DNA from: Stutzerimonas stutzeri KOS6
GTDB lineage: Bacteria > Pseudomonadota > Gammaproteobacteria > Pseudomonadales > Pseudomonadaceae
DNA: 64,000 nucleotides
Assembly: GCF_000307775.2 (NCBI RefSeq)
Contig: NZ_KK020678.1
Location: 136,319 to 200,318, forward strand
Direction: 5' to 3'
The notes beneath the pieces were generated by a model that was not told where the DNA came from, made no database searches, and saw only the letters and a list, made by a program, of their open reading frames with translations. This document shows, in pieces, positions 35,268 to 46,111 of the stretch; the first letter of the stretch is position 1; each line of letters opens with the position of its first letter. A program made the position numbers and the translations under genes.

Positions 35268-36131
35268 ATGGCAGAAATCACTGCAGCCTTGGTCAAAGAA
35301 CTGCGCGAGCGTACCGGTCAGGGCATGATGGAATGCAAGAAGGCCCTGGTTGCCGCTGAGGGCGACATCGAGAAGGCCATCGACGATATGCGTGCTTCCG
35401 GTGCCATCAAGGCCGCCAAGAAGTCGGGCAACATCGCTGCCGAAGGTTCGATTGCCGTTCGCGTCGAAGGTGGCCGTGGCCTGATCATCGAAGTCAACTC
35501 GCAGACCGACTTCCTGGCTCTGCAGGACGACTTCAAGGCGTTCGTCAAGGAGAGCCTGGACGAGGCCTTCGAGCAGAACCTGACCGAAGTGGCTCCGCTG
35601 ATCGCTTCTCGCGAGTCTGCCCGTGAAGCCCTGGTTGCCAAGTGCGGCGAAAACGTCAATATCCGTCGCCTGACCGCGGTCGAGGGCGAAGTGGTTGGTG
35701 CCTACCTGCACGGCCATCGTATTGGCGTTCTGGTCACCCTCAAGGGTGGCGATGCCGAGCTGGCCAAGGATATCGCCATGCACGTGGCTGCCAGCAACCC
35801 GGCTGTTCTGAGCCCGTCTGACGTTTCCGAAGAGCTGGTAGCCAAGGAAAAGGAAATCTTCCTGCAGCTGAATGCCGACAAGATCGCCGGCAAGCCGGAA
35901 AACATCGTCGAGAACATGATCAAGGGTCGTATCAACAAGTTCCTGGCCGAGGCCAGCCTGGTTGAGCAGGCGTTCGTCAAGGACCCGGAAGTCAAGGTCG
36001 GTGACCTGGCCAAGAAAGCCGGTGCCGAGATCGTTTCCTTCGTTCGTTACGAAGTGGGCGAGGGCATCGAGAAGGCCGAGGTCGATTTCGCTGCCGAAGT
36101 TGCTGCTCAGGTGGCCGCGACCAAGAAGTAA
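35268..36131 (+). CDS. tsf: Elongation factor Ts
   Basis: The 287-residue guanine nucleotide exchange factor for EF-Tu contains the N-terminal UBA-like region ([21 protein letters not shown], about 6-26) with the core-contact motif FLALQDDF (TDF block QTDFLAL near 80) and the C-terminal helical part. The start at 35268 follows CGAGAGGAT. Length matches pseudomonad homologues. Confidence 0.99.
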   Translation: MAEITAALVKELRERTGQGMMECKKALVAAEGDIEKAIDDMRASGAIKAAKKSGNIAAEGSIAVRVEGGRGLIIEVNSQTDFLALQDDFKAFVKESLDEAFEQNLTEVAPLIASRESAREALVAKCGENVNIRRLTAVEGEVVGAYLHGHRIGVLVTLKGGDAELAKDIAMHVAASNPAVLSPSDVSEELVAKEKEIFLQLNADKIAGKPENIVENMIKGRINKFLAEASLVEQAFVKDPEVKVGDLAKKAGAEIVSFVRYEVGEGIEKAEVDFAAEVAAQVAATKK

Positions 36132-36151
36132 GGATTGTTCGCTGGTTCCTG

Positions 36152-36187
36152 CAAAGAGGCTGCCCGCTCACGCGCGCGGCCTCTTTG
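36152..36187 (+). terminator. Terminator after tsf
   Basis: CAAAGAGGC ... GCCTCTTTG is a 9-bp perfect stem with an 18-base GC-rich loop, 20 bp after the tsf stop. Confidence 0.7.
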
Positions 36188-36331
36188 TCGAATGGGGCGG
36201 CGGAAAAAGTTTTTTGTCACGATATAGTCATCGTCTGGCACCAACCCATGGTTGCGCTGTCAAAGCGCAGATATTTTTTGGTCGGATTCGGCCAGACTCA
36301 GTCACACCACGCCGCAGGAGATAGAACGCCA

Positions 36332-37075
36332 ATGGCTCAGCAGATGAGTGCACGCAATCCCCGCTATAAACGCATTCTGCTCAAATTAAGCGGCGAAGCC
36401 CTGATGGGCTCCGAAGACTTTGGTATCGATCCCAAGGTGCTTGACCGCATGGCTCTCGAGGTCGGGCAACTGGTGGGTATTGGTGTCGAGGTCGGTCTGG
36501 TGATCGGCGGCGGCAATCTGTTCCGCGGTGCGGCATTGTCCGCCGCAGGTATGGATCGTGTGACCGGCGACCACATGGGCATGCTCGCCACGGTGATGAA
36601 CGCGCTTGCCATGCGTGATGCGCTCGAGCGCTCGAATATCCCGGCGCTGGTCATGTCCGCCATCTCCATGGTCGGAGTGACCGATCACTATGATCGCCGC
36701 AAGGCCATGCGCCATCTGAAAAGTGGCGAAGTGGTGATCTTTTCGGCTGGCACCGGCAACCCGTTCTTCACCACCGATTCGGCGGCATGCCTGCGTGCGA
36801 TCGAGATTCAGGCTGATGTCGTGCTCAAGGCGACCAAGGTCGACGGCGTTTACACCGCGGACCCGTTCAAGGATCCCAATGCGGAGAAGTTCGCCGAGCT
36901 CACCTACGACGAAGTGCTCGATCGCAAGCTGGGCGTGATGGATCTGACGGCCATTTGCCTGTGCCGAGACCACAGCATGCCGCTGCGAGTCTTCAACATG
37001 AACAAACCCGGGGCCCTGCTCAATATTGTGCTAGGTGGCGCCGAAGGAACCCTGATCGAGGAATCGAAAGAATGA
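36332..37075 (+). CDS. pyrH: UMP kinase
   Basis: The 247-residue hexameric kinase phosphorylates UMP to UDP. Motifs are [12 protein letters not shown] near 14-25, [12 protein letters not shown] near 55-66, and the C-terminal [20 protein letters not shown] near 140-160 plus [15 protein letters not shown]. The start at 36332 follows CAGGAG; 49 upstream in-frame codons were excluded. Its stop overlaps the frr start (ATGA), implying coupled translation. Confidence 0.98.
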   Translation: MAQQMSARNPRYKRILLKLSGEALMGSEDFGIDPKVLDRMALEVGQLVGIGVEVGLVIGGGNLFRGAALSAAGMDRVTGDHMGMLATVMNALAMRDALERSNIPALVMSAISMVGVTDHYDRRKAMRHLKSGEVVIFSAGTGNPFFTTDSAACLRAIEIQADVVLKATKVDGVYTADPFKDPNAEKFAELTYDEVLDRKLGVMDLTAICLCRDHSMPLRVFNMNKPGALLNIVLGGAEGTLIEESKE

Positions 37076-37629
37076 TCAACGAGATCAAGCAAGATGCGCA
37101 GGAGCGCATGAAGAAAACCCTGGAATCGCTGGATCATGCCTTTGCGAAGATCCGTACCGGACGCGCGCACCCCAGCATTCTGGATAGCGTGATGGTTTCC
37201 TATTACGGTGCCGATACGCCGCTGCGTCAGGTGGCCAACGTAGTGGCCGAAGACTCCCGTACCCTGGCGCTGACCGTGTTCGATAAGAGCATGATCCAGG
37301 CGGTAGAGAAGGCCATCATGACCTCGGACCTTGGGCTCAATCCGGCCTCTGCCGGTACCACGATCCGCGTTCCGATGCCGGCCCTGACCGAGGAAACCCG
37401 CAAGGGCTACACCAAGCAGGCCCGTGCTGAAGCCGAAAACGCCCGTGTTGCCGTGCGCAACATCCGCCGCGATGCGATTGCGCAGTTGAAAGACCTCGTC
37501 AAGGAAAAGGAAATCAGCGAAGACGAGGAACGTCGCGGTCAGGATGACGTCCAGAAGCTAACCGACAAGTATGTTGCAGAAATCGAAAAGGCTCTCGAGG
37601 CCAAAGAAGGCGACCTGATGGCCGTCTAA
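37072..37629 (+). CDS. frr: Ribosome recycling factor
   Basis: The 185-residue protein splits post-termination ribosomes together with EF-G. The typical stretch is [23 protein letters not shown] (about 23-45), with the helical C-terminal half [28 protein letters not shown]. It overlaps pyrH by 4 bp. A hairpin terminator candidate follows. Confidence 0.99.
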   Translation: MINEIKQDAQERMKKTLESLDHAFAKIRTGRAHPSILDSVMVSYYGADTPLRQVANVVAEDSRTLALTVFDKSMIQAVEKAIMTSDLGLNPASAGTTIRVPMPALTEETRKGYTKQARAEAENARVAVRNIRRDAIAQLKDLVKEKEISEDEERRGQDDVQKLTDKYVAEIEKALEAKEGDLMAV

Positions 37630-37652
37630 GCCGGCATCGGATCGTCGTCGTG

Positions 37653-37686
37653 GCGCCTGCCGCCGATATCGGTCGGTGGCAGGCGC
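37653..37686 (+). terminator. Hairpin after frr
   Basis: GCGCCTGCC ... GGCAGGCGC is a 9-bp perfect stem, 23 bp after the frr stop, without a long T-tract. Confidence 0.5.
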
Positions 37687-37767
37687 GACGGCGTTGGGAT
37701 GCCTGAAGCTGTTGCTTGCAGCTTTTTCTTTTGTTTGCAGCGTGTTTTAGCGCAAGTAGAGTTGTTC

Positions 37768-38529
37768 ATGGAAAAGGTCAGGCAGATTGCCAGGCGGAAT
37801 GTGCCCCGTCACGTAGCGATCATCATGGATGGCAACAACCGCTGGGCGAAGAGGCGTTTGCTGCCCGGTGTGGCCGGGCACAAGGCCGGTGTCGATGCGG
37901 TTCGCGCAGTGATCGAGGTCTGTGCCGATTCAGGCGTCGAGGTGCTGACGTTGTTCGCGTTCTCCAGCGAAAACTGGCAGCGTCCTGCCGATGAGGTGGG
38001 AGCGCTGATGGAATTGTTCCTCTCTGCGTTGCGGCGCGAGGCGCGCAAGCTGGATGAGAACGGGATCCGGCTACGCATCATTGGCGAACGCTCACGCTTC
38101 CATCCCGAGTTGCAGGCTGCCATGGCTGAAGTCGAGGACATGACCGCGGCGAATCATCGTTTCGTGCTTCAGGTCGCCGCCAATTACGGCGGCCAGTGGG
38201 ACATTCTTCAGGCCGCCCAGCATCTGGCGGGCGAGGCCCAGGCAGGGCGCCTCAATCCCTCCGAGATCACGCCGGCCTTGTTTCAGAGCTATCTCGCAAC
38301 CGGCGATATGCCGTTGCCGGATCTGTGCATTCGCACTGGTGGTGAGCGGCGCATCAGCAATTTTCTGCTCTGGCAGCTTGCCTATGCGGAGCTGTACTTT
38401 TCCGACCTGTATTGGCCGGACTTCAAGCACGTGGCCATGCGCAAGGCTCTTGTCGATTTCGCTACGCGGCAGCGCCGCTTCGGCAAGACGGGCGAGCAGG
38501 TCGAAAACGAGGTCAAGGCCGAATGCTGA
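37768..38529 (+). CDS. uppS: Undecaprenyl-diphosphate synthase (cis-prenyltransferase)
   Basis: The 253-residue enzyme makes C55 undecaprenyl diphosphate, the lipid carrier for peptidoglycan and O-antigen. Family blocks are HVAIIMDGNNRWAKRR (catalytic Asp in IMDGN, about 14-28), TLFAFSSENWQRP near 72, and LPDLCIRTGGERRISNFLLWQLAYAELYF near 190-218. The start at 37768 has only a weak GTAGAG signal. The gene overlaps cdsA by 7 bp. Confidence 0.97.
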   Translation: MEKVRQIARRNVPRHVAIIMDGNNRWAKRRLLPGVAGHKAGVDAVRAVIEVCADSGVEVLTLFAFSSENWQRPADEVGALMELFLSALRREARKLDENGIRLRIIGERSRFHPELQAAMAEVEDMTAANHRFVLQVAANYGGQWDILQAAQHLAGEAQAGRLNPSEITPALFQSYLATGDMPLPDLCIRTGGERRISNFLLWQLAYAELYFSDLYWPDFKHVAMRKALVDFATRQRRFGKTGEQVENEVKAEC

Positions 38530-39338
38530 AGCAGCGAATCATTACAGCAGCCATTCTTCTACCTGTTGCGATCATCGGTTTTTTCCTCCTTCACGGGCTC
38601 GCCTTCGCCATCTTCATCGGTCTGGTCGTGGCATTGGGCGCCTGGGAATGGGCGCGGCTGGCGGGTTTCGCCGGCCAGGCGGTACGGGTAGCCTACGCGC
38701 TGCTGGTGGTGTTGCTGCTGGCCATGCTCTTTCAGCTTCCGCCACTGGCGCCCTGGCTGCTGGCGCTGGCCGTGTTCTGGTGGCTGTTTGCGACCTATCT
38801 CGTATTGACCTACCCGCAGAGCAGTCGTCTGTGGGGGGGAGGCGTCGGTCGTTTGCTGATTGGTCTGGCGATCCTGCTGCCTGCCTGGCAGGCGCTGGTT
38901 GTGATCAAGCAGTGGGAGCTGGGTAACTGGCTGATACTGGCGGTGATGGTCCTCGTCTGGGCGGCCGACATCGGTGCGTTTTTTTCCGGCAAGGCCTTCG
39001 GCAAGCGAAAACTGGCACCTCAGGTCAGTCCTGGCAAGAGCTGGGAGGGCCTGGTTGGGGGGTTGCTAACCAGTCTTTTGATCACGCTTGCTGTCGGCAT
39101 CTACCGCGGCTGGTCGGCCCGAGAACTGATACTTGCATTGCTCGGGGCTGCCGCTGTCGTCTTGATATCCGTCATCGGTGACCTGACCGAAAGCATGTTC
39201 AAGCGCAGTGCAGGGATCAAGGACAGCAGTCAGTTGTTGCCAGGGCACGGTGGTGTCATGGATCGGATAGACAGCCTTACCGCCGCTATCCCGGTGTTTG
39301 CGGTGCTGTTGTGGCTTGCGGGCTGGGGCGCGCTGTGA
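38523..39338 (+). CDS. cdsA: Phosphatidate cytidylyltransferase
   Basis: The 271-residue inner-membrane enzyme converts phosphatidate plus CTP into CDP-diacylglycerol, the branch point of phospholipid synthesis. About eight hydrophobic segments are present, and the C-terminal signature reads [29 protein letters not shown] (about 224-252), with the essential Lys-Asp pair. It overlaps uppS by 7 bp and dxr by 4 bp. Confidence 0.97.
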   Translation: MLKQRIITAAILLPVAIIGFFLLHGLAFAIFIGLVVALGAWEWARLAGFAGQAVRVAYALLVVLLLAMLFQLPPLAPWLLALAVFWWLFATYLVLTYPQSSRLWGGGVGRLLIGLAILLPAWQALVVIKQWELGNWLILAVMVLVWAADIGAFFSGKAFGKRKLAPQVSPGKSWEGLVGGLLTSLLITLAVGIYRGWSARELILALLGAAAVVLISVIGDLTESMFKRSAGIKDSSQLLPGHGGVMDRIDSLTAAIPVFAVLLWLAGWGAL

Positions 39339-40525
39339 ATCGACCGTTACAGGTAACCGTTCTTGGTGCGACCGGGTCGATCGGGCTGAGCACGCTGGAT
39401 GTCATCTCGCGTCACCCGGATCGTTATGCCGTTTTCGCGCTTACCGGTTTCACACGGCTGACCGAGCTGCGCGCGCTTTGTGCCGCGCATCGGCCGCGCT
39501 TCGCCGTGGTCGGTGACGAGGCGCAGGCTCTTGTCTTGCAGCAGCAGTTGCATAGCGACGGGATCACGACCCGCGTCATGAGCGGCGAAGGCGGACTGGA
39601 CGAGGTTGCAGGTCACCCCGAAGTAGACGTGGTGATGGCTGCCATCGTCGGTGCGGCCGGGCTGAGGCCGACGCTCGCTGCGGTCCAGGCTGGCAAGCGG
39701 GTGCTGTTGGCGAACAAGGAGGCCCTGGTGATGTCCGGGGCGCTGTTCATGCAGGCACTTCGCGACAGTTCGGCCGTACTGTTGCCGATCGACAGTGAGC
39801 ACAATGCGATCTTCCAGTGCTTGCCATCCTCCTATTCCCAAGGGCTTGGCGCAGTTGGCGTGAGGCGCATTTTGCTGACTGCCTCGGGCGGTCCGTTCCG
39901 TGAGTTTGCGCCGCAGCACCTCGCCGATGTCACTCCCGAGCAGGCTTGTGCCCACCCGAACTGGTCGATGGGCCGCAAGATATCCGTGGATTCGGCGAGC
40001 ATGATGAACAAGGGGCTCGAGTTGATCGAAGCGTGCTGGCTGTTCGATGCTCGGCCTGATCAGGTCGAGGTGGTAATCCATCCGCAGAGCGTGATCCACT
40101 CGATGGTGGACTATGTGGATGGCTCGGTGCTGGCGCAGCTTGGCAATCCCGACATGCGTACGCCGATCGCTCATGCGCTCGCCTGGCCTGAGCGGATCGA
40201 CTCCGGTGTCTCGGCGCTCGATCTTCTGCAGATCGGTCGGCTCGACTTTCAGAAGCCGGACGATATGCGCTTTCCCTGTTTACGGCTCGCCCGCCTGGCT
40301 GCCGAAAGCGGCGGTACTGCACCGGCCATGCTCAACGCTGCAAATGAGGTAGCAGTCGATGCGTTTCTCAGTCGACGCATCCGCTTCACCGAGATCGCGA
40401 GTATCATCGACGACGTTTTGAACCGTGAGGCGCCGGTCGCGACCGGCTGCCTCGATGACGTATTGGCGGCTGACAGGCGAGCCCGGCAACTTGCCGGTGC
40501 GTGGCTGGGTTGCAACGGGCGATAG
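39335..40525 (+). CDS. dxr: 1-deoxy-D-xylulose 5-phosphate reductoisomerase
   Basis: The 396-residue NADPH enzyme forms 2-C-methyl-D-erythritol 4-phosphate in the MEP isoprenoid pathway. The NADPH motif [17 protein letters not shown] is at 7-23, the metal/substrate region [15 protein letters not shown] near 145-160, and the flexible loop [27 protein letters not shown] near 205-230. GTG start at 39335, overlapping the cdsA stop by 4 bp. ispD of the same pathway lies at the far end of this block. Confidence 0.97.
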   Translation: MNRPLQVTVLGATGSIGLSTLDVISRHPDRYAVFALTGFTRLTELRALCAAHRPRFAVVGDEAQALVLQQQLHSDGITTRVMSGEGGLDEVAGHPEVDVVMAAIVGAAGLRPTLAAVQAGKRVLLANKEALVMSGALFMQALRDSSAVLLPIDSEHNAIFQCLPSSYSQGLGAVGVRRILLTASGGPFREFAPQHLADVTPEQACAHPNWSMGRKISVDSASMMNKGLELIEACWLFDARPDQVEVVIHPQSVIHSMVDYVDGSVLAQLGNPDMRTPIAHALAWPERIDSGVSALDLLQIGRLDFQKPDDMRFPCLRLARLAAESGGTAPAMLNAANEVAVDAFLSRRIRFTEIASIIDDVLNREAPVATGCLDDVLAADRRARQLAGAWLGCNGR

Positions 40526-40585
40526 GGGACAGCCGGCCATGCGGCCTGCAGTGAAATGTCATCAGACCCACCCCGGAGGATAGTT

Positions 40586-41938
40586 ATGGGCGCGCTTTAC
40601 ATGATCATGGGCACCCTCGTTGCTCTCGGGGTGCTGGTTACCTTTCACGAGTTCGGCCATTTCTGGGTTGCACGTCGTTGTGGCGTCAAGGTGCTGCGTT
40701 TTTCCGTGGGTTTCGGCAGTCCGCTGCTGCGCTGGCATGATCGGCACGGCACGGAGTTCGTGATCGCGGCAATCCCCTTGGGTGGCTACGTCAAGATGCT
40801 CGACGAGCGAGAGGGCGAGGTGCCGCCGGCGCTGCTCGGTAGCGCGTTCAATCGCAAGACCGTTCGCCAGCGTTTTGCCATCGTTTCTGCCGGCCCCTTG
40901 GCCAATTTCCTGCTTGCGCTGGTGTTCTTCTGGCTGCTGGCCATGCTTGGCAGCGAGCAGGTGCGTCCAGTGGTGGGTGCCGTCGAGCCAGGCAGTCTTG
41001 CCGCGCAGGCCGGACTGGCCGTCGATGAGGAAATCGTTGCGATCAATGGCAAGCCGGTCAACGGCTGGTCCGAGGTGAATCTTCAACTGGTTCGCCGCTT
41101 GGGCGAGACGGGGCAGCTCGATCTGGTGGTGCGTGGCGTTGGCAGCTCCAGCGAGAGACATCTGCAGATTCCTCTGCGCGACTGGTTGCAGGGCGTGGAA
41201 GAGCCCGATCCGATCACGTCGCTGGGTATCAGGCCATGGCGTCCGCAGATCGTGCCGGTGATCGCTCAATTGGATCCCGAGGGGCCCGCGCAGGCCGCAG
41301 GTATTCGCCTCGGTGATCGTCTGCTTGGCTTGAATCGGCAGCCGCTGGATGACTGGCAGCAGGTGATCGATGCGGTCAAGGTGTTGCCTGGTGAGGCGGT
41401 TTCGCTGCAGGTCGAGCGCGAGGGTCAGCGCCTGGATGTGCCGCTGACCCTGGCCGTTCGCGGTGAGGGTGATGCGCGTCGCGGCTATCTTGGCGCAGGC
41501 GTGGCGGGTGGGGAGTGGCCCGCCGAAATGCTCCGCGAGGTAAGCTTCGGGCCGCTCGAGGCGGTTGCCGAAGGGGCCAGGCGAACCTGGACCATGAGCC
41601 TCCTGACGCTGGATTCGCTGAGGAAAATGCTGTTCGGGGAGCTCTCGGTAAAAAACTTGAGCGGTCCGATAACCATTGCTAAAGTGGCGGGCGCTTCTGC
41701 CCAGTCGGGTCTGGGGGATTTCCTCAATTTCCTCGCCTACCTGAGCATAAGTCTGGGGGTTCTCAATCTATTGCCTATCCCGGTGCTCGATGGTGGGCAT
41801 CTGCTCTTCTATCTCGTCGAGTGGGTCCGCGGGCGTCCCTTGTCGGAACGGGTGCAGGGATGGGGAGTACAGATCGGCATCAGCCTGGTGGTTGGGGTGA
41901 TGCTGCTTGCGCTGGTCAATGACCTTGGCCGTCTGTAA
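40586..41938 (+). CDS. rseP: Site-2 zinc metalloprotease RseP
   Basis: The 450-residue inner-membrane intramembrane protease degrades anti-sigma factor (MucA/RseA) remnants to release AlgU/sigma-E. The zinc motif HEFGH is at 21-25. Two PDZ domains lie at about 115-200 and 205-300, and the C-terminal LNLLPIPVLDGGHLLFYLVEW supplies the third zinc ligand. GGAGG precedes the ATG at 40586. It sits directly before bamA, matching its role in envelope stress control. Confidence 0.97.
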   Translation: MGALYMIMGTLVALGVLVTFHEFGHFWVARRCGVKVLRFSVGFGSPLLRWHDRHGTEFVIAAIPLGGYVKMLDEREGEVPPALLGSAFNRKTVRQRFAIVSAGPLANFLLALVFFWLLAMLGSEQVRPVVGAVEPGSLAAQAGLAVDEEIVAINGKPVNGWSEVNLQLVRRLGETGQLDLVVRGVGSSSERHLQIPLRDWLQGVEEPDPITSLGIRPWRPQIVPVIAQLDPEGPAQAAGIRLGDRLLGLNRQPLDDWQQVIDAVKVLPGEAVSLQVEREGQRLDVPLTLAVRGEGDARRGYLGAGVAGGEWPAEMLREVSFGPLEAVAEGARRTWTMSLLTLDSLRKMLFGELSVKNLSGPITIAKVAGASAQSGLGDFLNFLAYLSISLGVLNLLPIPVLDGGHLLFYLVEWVRGRPLSERVQGWGVQIGISLVVGVMLLALVNDLGRL

Positions 41939-42007
41939 CGCCGAATCCGTAGTGTCGCCGCGCCCAATTGCCGGTTCATTTATCAGGTTTGAATAAGAAA
42001 GGACTTC

Positions 42008-44395
42008 ATGAAACGTCTGCTGCTACCTGCGGTTATCTCCGCATTGATGATCGCCGAAGTTCACGCTGAGTCCTTCACTATCTCCGATATCCGGGTCAAT
42101 GGCCTGCAACGGGTTTCTGCTGGCAGCGTCTTCGGCGCGCTGCCGTTGAACGTGGGCCAGGCGGCCGACGATGATCGCCTCGTCGATGCCACCCGCGCCC
42201 TGTTCCGAACCGGCTTCTTTCAGGATATCCAGCTCGGTCGCGAAGGTGACGTGCTGGTCATCAGCGTAGTCGAGCGTCCATCCATCTCCGGTATCGAGAT
42301 CGAGGGCAACAAGGCGATCAAGACCGAGGATCTGCTTTCAGGCCTGCAGCAGTCCGGCCTCGCCGAAGGAGAGATCTTTCAACGGGCAACGCTCGAAGGC
42401 GTACGCAACGAGTTGCAGCGCCAATACGTGGGCCAGGGGCGCTATTCGGCGACCATCGAAACCGAGGTCGTGGCTCAGCCACGCAATCGCGTGGCGCTGA
42501 AGATCAAGATCAACGAAGGCTCGGTCGCCGCGATCAAACACATCAACGTCGTGGGCAACTCGGTGTTTCCCGACGAGGATCTGGTCAATCTGTTCGAGTT
42601 GAAGACGACCAACTGGCTTTCCTTCTTCCGCAACGACGACAAGTATGCGCGCGAGAAACTTTCCGGTGATCTGGAGCGCCTGCGCTCCTATTACCTGGAT
42701 CGCGGCTACATCAACATGGATATCATCTCGACCCAGGTATCCATCACGCCCGACAAGAAAGACGTCTATGTGACCGTCAATATCGACGAAGGCGAGCGCT
42801 ATACCGTTCGCGACGTCAAGCTCAGCGGTGATCTCAAGGTACCGCAGGAAGAGGTCGAGGCGCTGCTGCTGGCCAAGGAAGGGCAGGTGTTCTCACGCAA
42901 GGTGATGACGTCCACGTCCGAGCTGATCACCCGTCGCCTGGGTAACGAAGGCTATACCTTCGCCAACGTCAACGGCATTCCCGAAGCCCACGACGAGGAC
43001 AACACGGTTTCCATCACCTTCGTCGTCGATCCGGGCAAGCGTGCATACGTCAATCGGATCAATTTCCGCGGCAATACCAAGACCGAAGACGAAGTGTTGC
43101 GTCGCGAGATGCGCCAGATGGAGGGTGGCTGGGCCTCGACCTATCTGATCGACCAGTCCAAGACCCGTCTCGAGCGCCTTGGCTTCTTCAAGGAAGTCAA
43201 CGTCGAAACACCTCAGGTGCCCGGCACCGACGACCAGATCGACGTCAATTACAGCGTCGAGGAGCAGCCGTCCGGTTCGATCATGGCCAGTATCGGCTTC
43301 GCCCAGAATGCCGGCCTGATCCTCGGTGGCTCCATCAGCCAGAACAACTTCCTCGGTACCGGTAACCGTGTATCGCTGGGGCTGACCCGCAGCGAATACC
43401 AGTCACGCTACAACTTCGGTTTCGTCGACCCCTACTGGACCGAAGACGGTGTCAGCCTGGGCTACAACGCCTTCTACCGCACCACCGACTACGACGAGTT
43501 GGACTACGACGTGTCCAGCTACTCGGTCGACAGCATGGGCGGCGGTATCAATATCGGCTATCCGATCAGCGAGACGTCCCGTCTGTCCTTCGGCCTGACG
43601 GTGCAACAGGATGACCTGGATACCGGTCGTTACACCGTGGATGAAATCTTTGAGTTCATGGAAAAGGAAGGCGACAGCTTCCTCAACTTCAAGGCTTCTG
43701 CAGGTTGGTCGGAATCGACCCTGAACCGTGGCGTATTGGCCACGCGCGGCTATTCGCAGAGCCTGGTGCTGGAAACCACGATCCCGGGTAGCGACCTGTC
43801 CTTCTACAAACTCGACTACAACGGCCAGCTGTTCGTACCGATGAGCAAGGACTACACCCTGCGCATGCATACGCGTCTGGGTTACGGCGATGCCTACGGC
43901 TCGACCTCGAGCCTGCCGTTCTACGAGCACTACTACGCCGGCGGCTTCAATTCGGTACGCGGCTTCGAGGACAGCAGCTTGGGGCCTCGGAGTACCCCGA
44001 GCCGGGCCTATGATTCGGCGGGCAACCTGCTGCCGGAAGGAAGCTGTGATCCCAGTGGGCGCTGCACCGATGATCAGGATCCGGCGCCGTTCGGTGGCAA
44101 CGTATTGATTCAGGGCGGCCTGGAAGTGTTGTTCCCGATGCCGTTCGTCAAGGACCAGCGCTCGCTGCGTACCTCGGTGTTCTGGGATGTTGGTAACGTA
44201 TACGACACCAACTGCGAATCGAGTGCGACGAACTGCAGTGATATCGACTTCGGCGACATGGCCAGCTCGGTCGGCGTCGGCCTGACCTGGATCACCGCGA
44301 TGGGTCCGCTGAGCTTCAGCCTGGCGATGCCGGTGGTCAAGCCGGACGAGGCCGATACCCAGGTATTCCAGTTCTCGCTGGGACAAACGTTCTAA
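42008..44395 (+). CDS. bamA: Outer-membrane protein assembly factor BamA
   Basis: The 795-residue Omp85 protein has a signal peptide (cleavage expected after AEVHA, residue 20), five POTRA domains (about 22-420), and a 16-strand beta-barrel to the C-terminus. The barrel contains the conserved VRGFEDSSLGPR (VRGF motif in loop 6) near 655 and ends in Phe, as expected for an outer-membrane protein. Two short Cys pairs (CDPSGRC and CESSATNC) lie in extracellular loops and may form disulfides. AAAGGA precedes the start. It heads the envelope cluster bamA-skp-lpxD-fabZ-lpxA-lpxB. Confidence 0.98.
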   Translation: MKRLLLPAVISALMIAEVHAESFTISDIRVNGLQRVSAGSVFGALPLNVGQAADDDRLVDATRALFRTGFFQDIQLGREGDVLVISVVERPSISGIEIEGNKAIKTEDLLSGLQQSGLAEGEIFQRATLEGVRNELQRQYVGQGRYSATIETEVVAQPRNRVALKIKINEGSVAAIKHINVVGNSVFPDEDLVNLFELKTTNWLSFFRNDDKYAREKLSGDLERLRSYYLDRGYINMDIISTQVSITPDKKDVYVTVNIDEGERYTVRDVKLSGDLKVPQEEVEALLLAKEGQVFSRKVMTSTSELITRRLGNEGYTFANVNGIPEAHDEDNTVSITFVVDPGKRAYVNRINFRGNTKTEDEVLRREMRQMEGGWASTYLIDQSKTRLERLGFFKEVNVETPQVPGTDDQIDVNYSVEEQPSGSIMASIGFAQNAGLILGGSISQNNFLGTGNRVSLGLTRSEYQSRYNFGFVDPYWTEDGVSLGYNAFYRTTDYDELDYDVSSYSVDSMGGGINIGYPISETSRLSFGLTVQQDDLDTGRYTVDEIFEFMEKEGDSFLNFKASAGWSESTLNRGVLATRGYSQSLVLETTIPGSDLSFYKLDYNGQLFVPMSKDYTLRMHTRLGYGDAYGSTSSLPFYEHYYAGGFNSVRGFEDSSLGPRSTPSRAYDSAGNLLPEGSCDPSGRCTDDQDPAPFGGNVLIQGGLEVLFPMPFVKDQRSLRTSVFWDVGNVYDTNCESSATNCSDIDFGDMASSVGVGLTWITAMGPLSFSLAMPVVKPDEADTQVFQFSLGQTF

Positions 44396-44443
44396 CATTG
44401 TGGCGTGATGCCTCAGTGCTTTCTTTCAGGAGTGGTGTTTACC

Positions 44444-44947
44444 GTGCGTAAGTTGACTCAACTGTTTCTCGTCGTTGCCGCGCTGGTAGCGACCCCGGCC
44501 TTTGCCGAAATGAAGATTGCCGTCATGAACTATCAGATGGCGCTCCTTGAATCAGATGCTGCCAAGCGTTATGCCGTTGATGCGGAGAAGAAGTTCGGCC
44601 CCCAGCTGAGCAAGCTGAAGACCCTGGAAAGTGATGCGAAGCGCATTCAGGATCGCCTGGTCAAGGACGGCGACAAGATGCAGCAGGCCGAGCGTGAGCG
44701 ACTGGAACTCGAATTCAAGCAGAAGGCGCGCGACTTCCAGTTCCAGTCCAAGGAGCTGAACGAAGCCAAGGCCGTGGCCGATCGCGACATGCTCAAGCAG
44801 CTCAAGCCCAAGCTGGATCAGGCTGTCGAAGAAGTGATCAAGAAAGGCAACTACGATCTGGTGTTCGAGCGTGGTGCGGTGGTGGACGTCAAGCCTCAGT
44901 TCGACATCACCCGCCAGGTCATCGAGCGCATGAATCAGCTGCGCTGA
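44444..44947 (+). CDS. skp: Periplasmic chaperone Skp/OmpH
   Basis: A 167-residue precursor with a signal peptide ([20 protein letters not shown]) and a mature part of long charged helices (about 60-130, coiled-coil-like), typical of the trimeric Skp chaperone that carries unfolded outer-membrane proteins to BamA. The GTG at 44444 follows AGGAG at a slightly long distance; an ATG at 44405/44408 would give an unusually long N-terminal extension before the signal peptide. It lies 48 bp after bamA and 1 bp before lpxD. Confidence 0.93.
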   Translation: MRKLTQLFLVVAALVATPAFAEMKIAVMNYQMALLESDAAKRYAVDAEKKFGPQLSKLKTLESDAKRIQDRLVKDGDKMQQAERERLELEFKQKARDFQFQSKELNEAKAVADRDMLKQLKPKLDQAVEEVIKKGNYDLVFERGAVVDVKPQFDITRQVIERMNQLR

Positions 44948-44948
44948 T

Positions 44949-46007
44949 ATGGCTGGCGCAGTCTTCACGCTCGGCCAGTTGGCCGAGGAGCTGGGTGGCA
45001 GTCTGCGCGGGGACCCTGCCCAGGCTGTCGACGGTATTGCCACGCTGCAGGAGGCTGGGCCGTCGCAGCTGAGCTTTCTTGCCAATACCCAGTATCGCAA
45101 GTATCTGGCAACCACCCGGGCAGCTGCGGTGCTGCTTTCGCCCGAGGATGCCGAGCGCTGTGCAGGTTCGGCAATCGTGGTCAATGACCCCTACCTCGCC
45201 TACGCAAGGGCTTCGCACCTGTTCGAGACCCGGCCGGCCGTTGCCAGCGGAATCCACCCTACGGCCGTAGTGGCTACCGATGCTGACGTCCATCCATCGG
45301 CCAGTATCGGTGCCTATGTGGTCATCGAGTCCGGCGCATGCATCGAGGCGGATGTAGAGGTTGGCGCGCAGTCGTTCGTTGGCGCCCGCAGTCGGATCGG
45401 TGAGGGTGGGCGGCTTGCCCCCCGGGTAACGCTCTATCATGACGTGCTGATCGGCAAGCGCGTGGTCATCCAGTCGGGGGCGGTAATCGGCGGTGAGGGT
45501 TTTGGTTTCGCCAAGGAAAAGGGTGCCTGGCAGAAGATCGCCCAGATCGGCGGCGTACGTATCGGCGATGACGTCGAGATTGGCTCCAATACCACCATCG
45601 ACCGCGGTGCGCTTTCCGATACGCTGATCGGCAACGGTGTGAAGCTGGATAACCAGATCATGATTGCGCACAACGTGCAGGTGGGCGACAACACGGCGAT
45701 GGCCGGTTGTGCCGGCATTTCCGGTAGCACCAAGATCGGCCGCAACTGCATGATCGCCGGAGGCGTTGGGATGGTCGGGCACATCGAGGTCTGCGACAAC
45801 GTGTTCGTGACCGGAATGACCATGGTCACCCGTTCCATCACCGAGCCGGGTAGTTATTCTTCCGGCACAGCCATGCAGAATGCTGCGGACTGGAGGAAGA
45901 GCGCCGCGCGCATCCGCCAGCTGGATGACATGGCTCGTCGATTGCAGCAGTTGGAGAAAAGCCTGGCCGCCGTGACTCAGGCTCAGGATCCGGCTTCTGA
46001 TGCCTGA
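44949..46007 (+). CDS. lpxD: UDP-3-O-(3-hydroxyacyl)glucosamine N-acyltransferase
   Basis: The 352-residue third enzyme of lipid A synthesis. After the N-terminal uridine-binding domain come many left-handed beta-helix hexapeptide repeats (about 105-310), and the catalytic His lies in [26 protein letters not shown] near 235-260. A C-terminal helix ([18 protein letters not shown]) closes the trimer. It begins 1 bp after the skp stop. Confidence 0.97.
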   Translation: MAGAVFTLGQLAEELGGSLRGDPAQAVDGIATLQEAGPSQLSFLANTQYRKYLATTRAAAVLLSPEDAERCAGSAIVVNDPYLAYARASHLFETRPAVASGIHPTAVVATDADVHPSASIGAYVVIESGACIEADVEVGAQSFVGARSRIGEGGRLAPRVTLYHDVLIGKRVVIQSGAVIGGEGFGFAKEKGAWQKIAQIGGVRIGDDVEIGSNTTIDRGALSDTLIGNGVKLDNQIMIAHNVQVGDNTAMAGCAGISGSTKIGRNCMIAGGVGMVGHIEVCDNVFVTGMTMVTRSITEPGSYSSGTAMQNAADWRKSAARIRQLDDMARRLQQLEKSLAAVTQAQDPASDA

Positions 46008-46111
46008 GCTTACCGTCTGAACCGGTTTTTTCAGGGTTGCTGTCTGTCAATGCTGGCGCGAAGCCTGCGGCGCGGGCGGCCCTATACTTTTTTACAGGCT
46101 CTTTCCTGACC

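Noticed and set aside
46019..46047. Possible AlgU/sigma-E promoter (GAACCG...TCTGT) before fabZ
   Set aside because: Two mismatches in the -35, one in the -10 and an 18-bp spacer make it weak, although sigma-E control of this cluster is known in E. coli.
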